Source: a bacterium (lineage in GTDB: Bacteria > Ratteibacteria > UBA8468 > B48-G9 > JAFGKM01). From it: a DNA stretch of 64,000 nt. Under the pieces are notes generated by a model, which saw nothing but the letters and a program-made list of their open reading frames with translations, ran no database searches and had not been told where the DNA came from. Positions 8,901 through 17,146 of the stretch are shown here, piece after piece; the stretch's first letter is position 1; every line of letters begins with the position of its first letter. The position numbers and the translations under genes are program-made. Location of the stretch: contig JALNXB010000002.1 of the NCBI GenBank assembly GCA_023230585.1, positions 1-64,000 on the forward strand. Direction: 5' to 3'.

Positions 8901-9522
8901 CACAAAAGCTGTTGTTTCTCCTTTTACTCTTTTGGGCGCAATTTTTGGTGGTGGAGAAGAGATTAGTTATCTTGAATACGATTATGGGTCAACAATTATA
9001 AAACCAGAAGGAGAGAAGAAACTTAATATTCTGGTAAAGATGTTAAAAGAACGTCCTGGATTAAATTTAGATATAGAAGGGTTTGTTGATAAAGTAGAAG
9101 ATACTGATGTTTTAAGGCAAAATTTATTTTTGAAGACAGTTAAAATGGAAAAACTTAAAGAGAGCGTCAAGAAAGGTGAGGAATCCATCCCTGTTGAAGA
9201 TATTGTTTTAACTCAAGAAGAGTACCAGCATTATTTATGGCTTGCATATAAAAATCAAACATTTTCCAGACCCAAAACTGTTTTAGGGCAAGTAAAAGAG
9301 GTACCTGTCTCTGAAATGGAACAATTGATGTTGGAACATATTAAAATTACTAATGATGATTTAAGACGTCTTGCTACAGCCAGAGGTGAAGCAGCAAAAA
9401 ATTATTTAGTTAAAAACGGTGTGGCGTCTGATAGAGTTTTTCTGTTAGAACCAAAGGTAACTACTATTGAAAAAAAGGGGCAAGAATTGAGAGCAAGTCG
9501 TGCAGATTTTCGCTTAAAATAA
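5977..9522 (+). CDS. AsmA-like / DUF748 giant envelope protein
   Basis: 1181-aa protein. A basic N-terminus (residues 1-20) precedes one transmembrane helix (FCILIVLLTVLNLFCFFIL), and the rest is extracytoplasmic. It has repeated beta-rich segments of the DUF748/AsmA type (for example INPYAFSIDIKDLFISEPD, FVFNIENIMLSDGKFSFTD, IGKIGVKNGCINFIDKS) and a C-terminal OmpA-like region (LRRLATARGEAAKNYLVKNG). Such proteins are related to the bridge-like lipid-transfer group thought to carry phospholipid between inner and outer membranes. ATG 5977 is preferred over TTG 5965, which sits one base from the only AGGA. Flanked on the right by dispersed repeats. Confidence 0.85.
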   Translation: MAYKKLNIRNSKIVKTLIRRRRLFCILIVLLTVLNLFCFFILPPLLKNLVEKKISQKINRNVTIDKIRINPYAFSIDIKDLFISEPDKKEIFCYAKQVFVDINISSIFRFTPVVNEMKIVNPYFNIVREEESLYNFSDLITKDSPSEKPLKFFIGNIVLSNGRIVFSDKPKEKKHFVRKLNLSLPFISNFPAFINTYTSPAFSAEINDSLFALKGKTKLFSDTLETYFDIDISKFSIPEYLSYVPVPLKFKLLSAYLEGTLCLSYKNPTKGKQSLSVNGNLLFSDISISGIKDNPVLDVSSVGIGISSIEFFSRQAEVNQINIVSPSFVLVKEKVEELVSNQDAPVKEEKNQKTDNPSFVFNIENIMLSDGKFSFTDKVLDTPFHTIIDSVNCDIANLSNMKDQLARFQLSAKSEAEETLSTSGDIGLTPFVSEGKVELDKIIINRYVPYYGRHILFDVAEGVGGISGEYKYFPGENNIGLIFSDISLSLNGVKATQKDGTPFLETPLFRLLKTDVNIKEKKVSVGSCRAESISLRGTKMKDGTIDFLPLFPKTSNETKPTEKSGSVRWAFSVGNIQLNKSSFYLTDNSPVNPAYIAVENLSAKIVDFLPATDKKSSFELFFTLNEKGKISADGYFTPAPLSATFALDTSDIQVMPIQPYIAEKLNIIVTGGSFSSAGNVSFIKPKDKNSSFVYKGNASVQNFVSVDERYGDTFIKWSKLSLEKMNIGTSPVNIAVEEINLRDFDANVIIYSDNMINVLNAVKKGEPAVKKKERRTSQEKDSRSGNTYIGKIGVKNGCINFIDKSIEPNYFTTIDNLEGNLTGISSIKKEPASLEVVAKIGGDSNLLFTGGLRPLKKDFFLDMKVTLDGMDLTSATPYSGKYLGYATRKGRLVLDLDYLIEKNKLQSQNRFIFDQLILGERIESQSATKLPVKFAIALLKDLSGKISLDLPVSGYIDDPKFRIGPVIMKMFVNLITKAVVSPFTLLGAIFGGGEEISYLEYDYGSTIIKPEGEKKLNILVKMLKERPGLNLDIEGFVDKVEDTDVLRQNLFLKTVKMEKLKESVKKGEESIPVEDIVLTQEEYQHYLWLAYKNQTFSRPKTVLGQVKEVPVSEMEQLMLEHIKITNDDLRRLATARGEAAKNYLVKNGVASDRVFLLEPKVTTIEKKGQELRASRADFRLK

Positions 9523-9551
9523 GGGACAAAAAAGTATGTGGTGTCTACTCA

Positions 9552-9680
9552 CTCCCTTATTTTACCTTCTCCCCTTGAGGGAGAAGGATCAAGGATGAGG
9601 GGGGGTAGTTGTCCTTGCATATCATTCCGGATCAAGTTCAGGATGGTAAAATGGGCGGAGAGAGGGGGAGGGTCACTGAT
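9552..9680. repeat. Dispersed intergenic repeats (CTCCCC hairpin and CCGGA module)
   Basis: Contains TTCTCCCCTTGAGGGAGAA, a perfect hairpin, then a CATTCCGGATCAAGTTCAGG module. Both recur between genes at 12.8, 14.8, 50.9-53.0 and 60.0-60.3 kb. They are non-coding. The remaining spacer up to the next gene has no other feature. Confidence 0.7.
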
Positions 9681-9819
9681 ATTGGCTAAAAATTGAGAAT
9701 GAATCTCAACCTTGTTTTCATAGTGCTAACAAGTTTTCACCTGCACAAAAGATTAGTGTAGGTAAGTTCTCGAATAGTCGAGACGGAGTTTACTGAATAC
9801 TACTTAAACCTAATAAAAA

Positions 9820-10737
9820 ATGTCTATTGTTGCAATTATGCTTATTTTAATATCTGCTTTTACTCATGCAGGTTGGAATTTTCTTACCAAGAACAGTAAA
9901 CCGTCTGGCGCTTTTTTCTTTTTTGCTATCGGTTTTGCTATGGTTTGCATTTCTCCCGTCATACTTCTTTTTTATAAAAAACTTGCCTATATCCCTCTTT
10001 CTGTATGGGGGATGCTTTTATCTACAGGTTTTTTTATGGCGTTCTACTACTTTGCACTAGCAGGAGCTTATAGAAAAGGAGATATCTCTCTTGCTTACCC
10101 TATAGCCAGGGCGTTCCCAATACTTTTGATAACTTTTATTAGTTTTCTTTTTGGCAAAGGAGACAATATCTGGTTCTGGTCTTTGGTGGGGATGTTTATG
10201 GTTGTGGTTGGGATGTTTATTTTACCGATAAAAAAACTCAACGAGTTTTCATTTAAGCACTATTTTAGGTTATGTTGTATTTTTGCGTTTCTTGCTGCGC
10301 TTGGTACTGTGGGGTACACAATTATCGATGACCGCGCTTTATCTATTATAAGAACCCTACCAAATACGCCATTTAACCCGTTTGAAGCAGCATTTCTTTA
10401 CCTATCTCTTGAAGGTATAAGTTGTTTTCTTTGGTTAGGATTGGGGATTGCTATCATTAAGAAGGAACGGAGAAAATTTTTTGAACTGATAACTATCTCT
10501 AAAAAAGACATAAAAACAGCTTTTATTGTAGGTGTATCTATTTTTCTTAGTTATGGGCTTGTGCTTTCTTCAATGGCTTTTGTAAAAGATGTTAGTTATG
10601 TAGCCGCTTTTCGTCAATTAAGTATTCCTATAGGGGCTTTTTTAGGAATCTTTTTCTTGAAGGAACCTAAATATCCAACCAGAATAATAGGTGTACTGAT
10701 TATTCTAATAGGTCTTATTCTTGTTGGGTTAGGGTAA
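9820..10737 (+). CDS. DMT-superfamily (EamA-like) transporter
   Basis: 305-aa integral membrane protein with about ten hydrophobic helices in two EamA-like halves. Marks include the early AFTHAGWNFLTK segment, GDISLAYPIARAFPIL at the end of the first half, and FRQLSIPIGAFLGIFFLKEP near the end, typical of drug/metabolite exporters. Substrate cannot be assigned. No strong ribosome-binding site is visible before the ATG, which follows a TAATAAAA stretch. Stands alone, with repeats upstream. Confidence 0.85.
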   Translation: MSIVAIMLILISAFTHAGWNFLTKNSKPSGAFFFFAIGFAMVCISPVILLFYKKLAYIPLSVWGMLLSTGFFMAFYYFALAGAYRKGDISLAYPIARAFPILLITFISFLFGKGDNIWFWSLVGMFMVVVGMFILPIKKLNEFSFKHYFRLCCIFAFLAALGTVGYTIIDDRALSIIRTLPNTPFNPFEAAFLYLSLEGISCFLWLGLGIAIIKKERRKFFELITISKKDIKTAFIVGVSIFLSYGLVLSSMAFVKDVSYVAAFRQLSIPIGAFLGIFFLKEPKYPTRIIGVLIILIGLILVGLG

Positions 10738-11039
10738 CAGTTTTAGAACAGCACCTTCTTCTGGTGGAACTTTCTTTGACAGTAACAGTAAACTGGTTTA
10801 AACTAAGAATATATATAGTAAGCCCTGCCATATTTTTTTACAATGGCAAGAAACACTTCTCACCTTTCATTCTCTTACGTTAAGGTTTCGGATGATAAGT
10901 TGTTCTCTTTAAGAATAATAAGATGTAAAGGAGAGTGGGGTGGGTCTTTCTCAACCAACTGAGCATTGTTTTGTTGAGAACTTACAATTAAATATAAGCA
11001 TCTTTTCGTTTTGTATTTTAATATTTAAAGTGAGGCGTT
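10738..11039. other. Intergenic region, nothing assignable
   Basis: About 300 bp with no open frame of note. A poly-T run (10833-10840) without a clear stem could end transcription of the transporter, and a possible TTGAGA at 10974-10979 lies upstream of the next gene, but spacing to any -10 is poor. Confidence 0.3.
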
Positions 11040-12146
11040 ATGGATAATAATTTCTGGATGCCTTTTGATAAGGCAGAAAAGTTTATGGCAGAAGTTTTTC
11101 AAGCACTCGGTGTGCCTGATGAAGAAGCAAAAATATGTGCTAATGTTCTTATTACAGCAGATAAACGTGGTATTGATTCTCACGGTGTCGGAAGACTTAA
11201 ACCTATCTATTATGACAGAATAAGGGACGGTATTTTAAACCCTTTAACAAAAATTGAAATTGTTAAAGAAGGTCCAACAACAACAGTTTTAGATGCAAAT
11301 GGCGGGATGGGCTTTGTTGTTGCAAAAAAAGCAATGGAAAAATGTATAAAAAAAGCAGAAGAGTATGGAATGGGTATGGCAGCTGTAAGAAATTCAAGTC
11401 ACTACGGTGCTGCCTGTTATTATGTGCTAATGGCAACCGATAACGGTATGATAGGTATTACAGGGACAAACGCCAGACCATCTGTTGCGCCGACTTTTGG
11501 TGTGGAGAATATGCTTGGAACAAACCCTTTGACTTTTGGTATTCCAACGGACGAACCCTTTCCTTTTGTTATAGATGCTGCAACATCTATAAGCCAGCGA
11601 GGAAAAATAGAAACATACTCAAGGGAAGGCAAAGAAATTCCTAAGGGTTGGGTTATTGATGAAGACGGTAACGCAAGAACAGATACAGATACCATTTTGG
11701 TTGACCTTGTTAAAGGGAAAGCTGCTCTAACCCCATTAGGAGGTATTGGAGAAGATACAAGTGGGTACAAAGGGTACGGTTATTCAACTGTTGTTGAAAT
11801 ATTATCTTCTGCCTTACAGAATGGAAAATTTATGAAAGAACTTTCCGGGTACGATAAAGATGGTAACAAAATTCCTTATAACCTTGGTCATTTTTTTATA
11901 GCTATAAACGTTGAATCTTTTATTAACCTAGATATATTTAAGAAAATTTCAGGAAATATATTAAGAGAGCTAAGAAATTCTAAAAAAGCTCCCGGAGAAG
12001 ATAGAATTTATACAGCTGGCGAAAAAGAATATCAAGCTTGGAACGAGAGAAAAGATAAAGGTGTTCCTCTTGGAGAAATAATCCGCAAACAATTTGTTCA
12101 GATGAGAGATGAGTTGAAACTTGATACGAAATTTGAATTTGAATAA
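11040..12146 (+). CDS. Malate/L-lactate dehydrogenase family (LDH2) oxidoreductase
   Basis: 368-aa NAD(P)-dependent dehydrogenase of the Ldh_2/MdhD family, which reduces or oxidises 2-keto/2-hydroxy acids such as malate, lactate, ureidoglycolate or 2,3-diketogulonate. Family marks: RGIDSHGVGRL near residue 40, NSSHYGAACYY near 120, and GTNPLTFGIPT plus FVIDAATS near 160-185. Length is normal. A GTGAGG ribosome-binding site precedes ATG 11040. The specific substrate is not determinable; proximity to TIM-barrel sugar proteins suggests a sugar-acid route. A small secreted protein follows 27 bp later, probably cotranscribed. Confidence 0.88.
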   Translation: MDNNFWMPFDKAEKFMAEVFQALGVPDEEAKICANVLITADKRGIDSHGVGRLKPIYYDRIRDGILNPLTKIEIVKEGPTTTVLDANGGMGFVVAKKAMEKCIKKAEEYGMGMAAVRNSSHYGAACYYVLMATDNGMIGITGTNARPSVAPTFGVENMLGTNPLTFGIPTDEPFPFVIDAATSISQRGKIETYSREGKEIPKGWVIDEDGNARTDTDTILVDLVKGKAALTPLGGIGEDTSGYKGYGYSTVVEILSSALQNGKFMKELSGYDKDGNKIPYNLGHFFIAINVESFINLDIFKKISGNILRELRNSKKAPGEDRIYTAGEKEYQAWNERKDKGVPLGEIIRKQFVQMRDELKLDTKFEFE

Positions 12147-12173
12147 TAATGGTTTATTAAAGAGGGTAAATTA

Positions 12174-12710
12174 ATGAAAATCAGATATAAAATGAAGGTT
12201 TTTTCTCTTGCCTTTATTTACTTAATTTTTTTTGTTGCACCTCTATTTAGCCAACCAAAACAGGATATAACTGTTGATACTGCTCCTTCTGGTTTCTCAA
12301 CCTTAGTCTATGAATGGACCCCTTTGAAAGGAAACAAAGGGAAGGTGTTAGCCAAAGGTACTACTCCCCTAAAAATTACTGATAAGGTTTTGACAGACGT
12401 AAGAGGGATTGTAGTTGTTGTTGATGGAAAAGAGAAAGGATATATAAACGAAGAACGTACTTTTTTTCTTCCTTACAACGAAACATTTGCCTTACAACTT
12501 GAAAGTCAAAAAGATTACGATAGTAAAAAAGCAAAATCGAGAGAAAGTATAAAACCAGAAAGGAAACTGAGGTCAACTTCACGTAAAATCATCCCACCAG
12601 GTTCTGAGGCAGTAAAGAGTGATAAAAGTTCTTACGCTATCCCCGGTACAGAATATGAGCATGAACTTGAGCAGAGAAAAACATCTATTCTAAGAAGACG
12701 AGCAGATTAA
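12174..12710 (+). CDS. Secreted protein of unknown function (PEGA-like beta region)
   Basis: 178-aa protein with a signal peptide (residues 1-26, FIYLIFFVAPLFS), a beta-rich domain (DITVDTAPSGFSTLVYEW, TTPLKI) similar in style to PEGA surface domains, and a charged, Ser/Lys/Arg-rich low-complexity tail from about residue 110. No family I can name with certainty. Follows the dehydrogenase by 27 bp on the same strand. Confidence 0.65.
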   Translation: MKIRYKMKVFSLAFIYLIFFVAPLFSQPKQDITVDTAPSGFSTLVYEWTPLKGNKGKVLAKGTTPLKITDKVLTDVRGIVVVVDGKEKGYINEERTFFLPYNETFALQLESQKDYDSKKAKSRESIKPERKLRSTSRKIIPPGSEAVKSDKSSYAIPGTEYEHELEQRKTSILRRRAD

Positions 12711-12794
12711 CCTATCCATACCTTTTCAATTATTAAAAAAATCGTGAATCCTCAGTAAATATTGTTCAGAGCAGATAGTCTGCCTTGTGGGTTT

Positions 12795-12975
12795 GCAGAA
12801 ATAATCCCGCCTTTGCCCTCTACTCGCCACAATTTACCATCCTGAACTTGTTTTAGGATCTCTAATGTAACTCACGTTGGTGGTTAGCGCGACATAAAAA
12901 AACAAGATTCCGGTTCAAGCCCGGAATGACAAACTTTCCTTATTTGCCTCTCCTCTTGGGGGAGAGTATGAGGAT
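12795..12975. repeat. Dispersed intergenic repeat cluster
   Basis: Three modules in series: an ACCATCCTGAACTTG...AGGATCTC module (12836-12863), a GATTCCGGTTCAAGCCCGG palindromic module (12906-12924), and a CCTCTCCTCTTGGGGGAGAG hairpin (12947-12966). The same modules occur at 14.7-15.07 kb, including the shared stretch ACTTTCCTTATTTGCCTCTC before the hairpin. Confidence 0.7.
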
Positions 12976-13004
12976 TGTTTGTTGAATATTTACAAAAAAC
13001 CTTA

Positions 13005-13799
13005 TTATACCCGCAACATTTTTGTTAAATCAATAGAAACTTTATAGGCATAGTCAAGAAATTTAGATTCATCTTTTATTGCGGAGTTGGTAGTTATAAC
13101 TTCCAAACTTATATATTTGTTATATGAGGATTCAGAAATAATATTTATAAGTTTTTGCCAGTTTATAGTGCCTGAAAAAGGTATCTTATGTTGGTCGGTT
13201 GCCCCGTCATTGTCGTGCAGATGTATTGATATAAGTCTATCCTTTATGGAGTCAAGTTTTGTTAAACTACCTGGTTTCATATTGCCGTGCCCTGAGTCGT
13301 AGCATAGACCAACGAAATCACTAGGATACTCGGTAAAAATTTTTTGTATCAGTTCAAAATCTCCATTTTCAAGGGCTATTCTTACATTATGTTTTTTTGC
13401 GAAGGAATATAGTCCATCAAGCGATTTTCTAAGTTGCGTCAATCGACTCAAGTCTCCAGGGTGCATAATAACAACCTCTCCTCCAAGTTGTGCTGTCATA
13501 CCTATTCTGTTTTTTACGAGTTCTACTCCTGCCAATCTTTCATACTCTGAATCAGATACCCAATTTTTTTCAGATCCTTTTGAGCCGTGTAAATCTAAAA
13601 GTTTTAGGTCAAAAACTGATAACCATTGTTTAATCTGTTGAATTTCACAGTTCTGGTATACAAAATCTGTATTCCAGTGATGACACCAATGTATATGAGT
13701 AAAACCCGCTTTAGATATGGCTTCTAAATAAGGTTTGGGATTACCTCTGCTCTGTGCGTAATCGGTAGTCATTGAAACAAACATTTTCTCTTTTGTCAT
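13005..13799 (-). CDS. Sugar phosphate isomerase/epimerase-like TIM barrel
   Basis: 264-aa AP_endonuc_2/xylose-isomerase-like TIM barrel. Metal-binding marks of the family can be seen: Glu in IALENGDF, Asp/His in LCYDSGHGN, His-Asp in IHLHDNDG and a terminal Glu in ISLEV. Such proteins interconvert sugars or act on inositol and keto-sugar derivatives, usually with Mn or Co. No signal peptide. Upstream lies the beta-barrel gene in the same direction (53 bp). A second, distant paralogue is at 35144-35962. Confidence 0.85.
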   Translation of the reverse strand: MTKEKMFVSMTTDYAQSRGNPKPYLEAISKAGFTHIHWCHHWNTDFVYQNCEIQQIKQWLSVFDLKLLDLHGSKGSEKNWVSDSEYERLAGVELVKNRIGMTAQLGGEVVIMHPGDLSRLTQLRKSLDGLYSFAKKHNVRIALENGDFELIQKIFTEYPSDFVGLCYDSGHGNMKPGSLTKLDSIKDRLISIHLHDNDGATDQHKIPFSGTINWQKLINIISESSYNKYISLEVITTNSAIKDESKFLDYAYKVSIDLTKMLRV

Positions 13800-13852
13800 T
13801 TATTCTCCAGTCATATTATAAGAAGTTTTTGCTTTTTGTTTGATGTTGTGTT

Positions 13853-14650
13853 TTAAAACATTACAGCAACCCCAAAAATATTGTAGACATCTTTGCCCAC
13901 ACTGGTTTCTTGATAACTGAACCTGTATGAAAGTCCCAAACTTCTTGAAAAAAATAAGTTGAGCATAGCTGCAACCTTGTGATAATACTCATCATTGAAA
14001 GTGATATTATACTTTAACTCGCCTTGAATAAAATGGCAATAATCTGCCATAAGTTTTATACCTACGATACCGTAATATTCATCCTGGACAACGTCAAAAA
14101 AAGCCTCTCCAGGTCCAGGGTAATCGACAAACCCGTTACCTCTTATTTTATCCATCTGAACCCCTGCCCAAGGCATCATCGTCAGATTAAGTTTTTTACC
14201 TTCTGTGGCATAAGACCTACCAGCCCTAAAAAAGAGACTGTAAACGTCCATATCAAGTTTAAATCCATCCAGAGTGCCCATTGTAACTGGCACATTTTTT
14301 CCGTCAAGGTTTAGATTGAGGAAATTCACTCCAGCGCCTAAAACATTTTTATTCTTTGAGTTCGATGTAAAATAGTGATCGTATACAAAATTAATACCTT
14401 TTAAGTCGCTATAATTAATGTTTTCTGTTAGGAATAGGTAAAGGTTATACTGATATTTTTTTGTGTCTACAGATTGAAAGAATATACCTTTCATATTAGA
14501 AGAATCTTCAAGAGATACGTTATATTTTTTATATACAAAAGTATTTTTTTCAACTCCGAAATATGGAGTAAGAATGTTTATTCTTTCTGCAGAACACATT
14601 GTAACGGACAATATGATAACTGTTAAAACAAATTTAAATATGTTTTTCAT
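13853..14650 (-). CDS. Probable outer-membrane beta-barrel protein
   Basis: 265-aa protein with a signal peptide (MKNIFKFVLTVIILSVTMCSA) and alternating hydrophobic/polar strands rich in Tyr, Phe and Gly (YQYNLYLFL, FVYDHYF, LFFRAGRSYA, LSYRFSYQE). The last residue is Phe in VAVMF, as recognised by the Bam machinery. These traits fit a small outer-membrane barrel of about 10-12 strands. No named family recognised. Confidence 0.65.
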   Translation of the reverse strand: MKNIFKFVLTVIILSVTMCSAERINILTPYFGVEKNTFVYKKYNVSLEDSSNMKGIFFQSVDTKKYQYNLYLFLTENINYSDLKGINFVYDHYFTSNSKNKNVLGAGVNFLNLNLDGKNVPVTMGTLDGFKLDMDVYSLFFRAGRSYATEGKKLNLTMMPWAGVQMDKIRGNGFVDYPGPGEAFFDVVQDEYYGIVGIKLMADYCHFIQGELKYNITFNDEYYHKVAAMLNLFFSRSLGLSYRFSYQETSVGKDVYNIFGVAVMF

Positions 14651-14737
14651 ATACTTGTTAAGAAATAAATGTAATACGAATAATTTTTATGTCAGCATAT
14701 TTAAACTTATGCTGTGAATGTTAAATGAACTGTCCTC

Positions 14738-15065
14738 TCTCCTCCCATTTTTTATCCTGAACTTGTTTCATAATCGCTCGCAATGACAAACTTTCCTTAT
14801 TTGCCTCTCCCCTTGTGGGAGAGGATGCAAGGTGAGGGGGGCTTTTTTCTTTCATGTCTTTGTCTTTGCTTGTCATTGCGAGGAGAACTATTTACGACGT
14901 GGCAATCTCAGTATTTATCCTTAAATTCCTTCTACTTGCCACCATTTACCATCCTGAACTTGTTTCAGGATCTCTCACTTAATCCCGTAACAGAAGTAAT
15001 AAAAACGAGATTCTGGATCGAGTCCCTCGGGAGTACTCGGGATAAATCCGGCATGACATACAAGG
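14738..15065. repeat. Large mosaic of dispersed repeats
   Basis: Contains in order: a TCCTGAACTTG module, the CCTCTCCCCTTGTGGGAGAGG hairpin written here in part, a CATTGCGAGGAG...GTGGCAATCTC module (14873-14910), a second CATCCTGAACTTGTTTCAGG module, and a GAGATTCTGGATCGAGTCC module. The last is interrupted at 15026-15049 by the CTCGGGAGTACTCGGGATAA insert. An open frame through the whole stretch (14783-15250) is a by-product of the repeats. Confidence 0.7.
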
Positions 15066-15083
15066 GGGATCTTCTTTTTGCTC

Positions 15084-16538
15084 TTATTTTTCTGAAAGCC
15101 CCAGAACTTTTGCTATCCCTTTACCATAATCAGGGTCAGCCTTCATACAATTGGCTATATGTCTCTCTTTTATTTCTGTTGGTATATCTCCCATATGACG
15201 AGCGGTATTTTCAAATAAAGCTTGCTGTTGTTCTGGAGACATTAATCTAAAAAGTTTTCCCGGCTGGGTGTAATAATCATTGTCGTCTTCTCTGAAATTC
15301 CATCTGTCGGCTTCACCATAAATCTTGAGAGGAGGTTCTTTAAACTCTGGTTGTTCCTTCCACTCACCATAACTGTTGGGTTCATAGTGTAGTTTACTTC
15401 CAACGTTGCCGTCAACTCTCATCATTCCGTCTCTATGGTAACTGTTGGCAGGGAATTTAGGCGCATTTACAGGAATCAAATGGTGGTTAACACCTAACCT
15501 GTATCTCTGTGCGTCACCATAAGAGAAGAGTCGTCCTTGAAGCATTTTGTCAGGTGAAAAACCTATACCGGGCACAATATTTGCTGGGTTAAAAGCTGCC
15601 TGTTCAACCTCTGCAAAATAGTTCTCTGGATTTCTGTTAAGTTCAAAATAACCAACCTCTATAAGAGGAAACTCTTTTTTGTACCATACTTTTGTAAGGT
15701 CAAACGGATTGTAAGGCATATTTTGTGCCTCTTCTTCTGTCATCACCTGTATATACATTTTCCATTTAGGAAACTTTCCGCTACTGATAGTTTCAAAAAG
15801 GTCTCTCTGGTTACTTTCTCTATCTTTTGCTATTACTGCTTCAGCTTCAGCATCAGTCAAGTTTTTAATACCTTGCTGACAGACAAGGTGAAACTTTACC
15901 CACACCCTACAATTGTTCTGGTTTATCATACTATATGTATGGCTTCCAAACCCGTGCATATATCTGTAAGAGTAGGGGATACCTCTATCGCTCATTGTTA
16001 TGGTTATCTGGTGGAGAGTCTCAGGGAGGAGTGTCCAGAAATCCCAATTGTTTTTAGCGCTTCTCAAATTAGTGTGTGGATCTCTCTTTACAGCGTGGTT
16101 TAGGTCCATAAATTTTAAAGGGTCTCTAAAGAAGAATACAGGCGTATTGTTACCTACAAGGTCCCAGTTGCCTTCTTCAGTATAAAACTTCATTGCAAAC
16201 CCTCTTATATCTCTTTCTGCATCTGCCGCTCCACGTTCTCCTGCTACGGTAGAAAAACGTACAAACATATCTGTCTTCTTTCCGATTTGAGAGAATATTT
16301 TCGCCTTTGTATATTTTGTTATATCGTGGGTAACTGTGAAAGTGCCGTAAGCCCCAGAACCTTTTGCGTGCATACGTCTTTCAGGAATTACTTCTCTATC
16401 GAAATGTGCCATCTTTTCAAGAAACCAGACATCTTGTAGAAGCATCGGTCCGCGTGGACCTGCTGTCATAGAATCCTGGTTGTTTGAAACAGGAGCACCA
16501 GCCGCAGTAGTCATTTTCTTCATATCCTTTTTTTCCAT
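15084..16538 (-). CDS. katA: Monofunctional haem catalase
   Basis: 484-aa small-subunit (clade 3-type) catalase converting hydrogen peroxide to water and oxygen in the cytoplasm. Catalytic His57 (PERRMHAKG), Asn130 (VGNNTPVFFFRDP) and the haem-ligating Tyr340 (RLFSYGDAQRY) are all present; length is normal. The start has a strong AGGAGGGG ribosome-binding site 8 bases upstream. An own promoter is visible upstream. Presence of a full catalase implies exposure to oxygen or peroxide even if the organism lives mostly without oxygen. Confidence 0.97.
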   Translation of the reverse strand: MEKKDMKKMTTAAGAPVSNNQDSMTAGPRGPMLLQDVWFLEKMAHFDREVIPERRMHAKGSGAYGTFTVTHDITKYTKAKIFSQIGKKTDMFVRFSTVAGERGAADAERDIRGFAMKFYTEEGNWDLVGNNTPVFFFRDPLKFMDLNHAVKRDPHTNLRSAKNNWDFWTLLPETLHQITITMSDRGIPYSYRYMHGFGSHTYSMINQNNCRVWVKFHLVCQQGIKNLTDAEAEAVIAKDRESNQRDLFETISSGKFPKWKMYIQVMTEEEAQNMPYNPFDLTKVWYKKEFPLIEVGYFELNRNPENYFAEVEQAAFNPANIVPGIGFSPDKMLQGRLFSYGDAQRYRLGVNHHLIPVNAPKFPANSYHRDGMMRVDGNVGSKLHYEPNSYGEWKEQPEFKEPPLKIYGEADRWNFREDDNDYYTQPGKLFRLMSPEQQQALFENTARHMGDIPTEIKERHIANCMKADPDYGKGIAKVLGLSEK

Positions 16539-16606
16539 AACTTTTCCCCTCCTATTTGTTATATGAATTGAGATTCTATTTTATTTATTATACTACTCAA
16601 CTATAT

Positions 16607-16635
16607 TTTATACAACAATTATTACATATTTGCAA
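16607..16635 (-). promoter_or_regulatory. Catalase promoter
   Basis: On the minus strand: TTGCAA (16635-16630), 17-bp spacer, TATAAA (16612-16607), about 70 bp before the katA start. The region is AT-rich, but no convincing PerR or Fur box was found. Confidence 0.5.
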
Positions 16636-16662
16636 TAGTTCCTGCTTTTATACGGAAACTCT

Positions 16663-17043
16663 TTATTTTGTATGTTTATAAGTTTTTATCATAATAAGAT
16701 GAACTGTAACCGCAACTGCAATAAATATCAGAAGAAATTTCAACCATAAAAGTTTTATAATAAAAAAAACAGTATACAATATGGTTACCCACAGCAGAAT
16801 AGATGTGTATAATTTCTGTTTTAATGGTACTCCTTTACCTTGTATATAGTTTCTTACATATTGCCCACAAAATCTATTTCCTATCAACCAATTGTAAAAG
16901 TTTTTTGAACTTCGAGAGTAACAGAAAGCTGAGAGTAGAAGAAAAGGGGTAGTTGGAAGAATTGGAACAAAAATACCTATAAAACCTATGACTACAGAGA
17001 GGGTGCCTACGGCTATTAACAGTTTTTGTTTGACTTGCTTCAT
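16663..17043 (-). CDS. DUF454 (YbaN-like) inner-membrane protein
   Basis: 126-aa protein with three to four hydrophobic segments. Its family signature GFIGIFVPILPTTPFLLLSA is followed by a Cys/Arg/Ser-rich patch (CYSRSSKNFYNWL) and a C-terminal membrane hairpin, as in E. coli YbaN. Molecular function is unknown in the family. Lies upstream of katA in the same orientation, but katA has its own promoter. Confidence 0.85.
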   Translation of the reverse strand: MKQVKQKLLIAVGTLSVVIGFIGIFVPILPTTPFLLLSAFCYSRSSKNFYNWLIGNRFCGQYVRNYIQGKGVPLKQKLYTSILLWVTILYTVFFIIKLLWLKFLLIFIAVAVTVHLIMIKTYKHTK

Positions 17044-17146
17044 CCAGTAAGATTACCATTCCAAACAAAAAAAAACAAATTTTCAATAAAAACTTTCTTC
17101 CGATTTATAGTTAGAAAGAAGAAAACAATTTTTGTTATTTATGCTT

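Noticed and set aside
14783..15250. 155-codon frame
   Set aside because: It runs through dispersed repeats and into the antisense of catalase; the RFWIESLGSTRDKSGMT string is a repeat by-product.
16560..16630. Possible PerR box before katA
   Set aside because: AT-rich stretches resemble TTATAAT...ATTATAA only loosely; no copy with acceptable symmetry.
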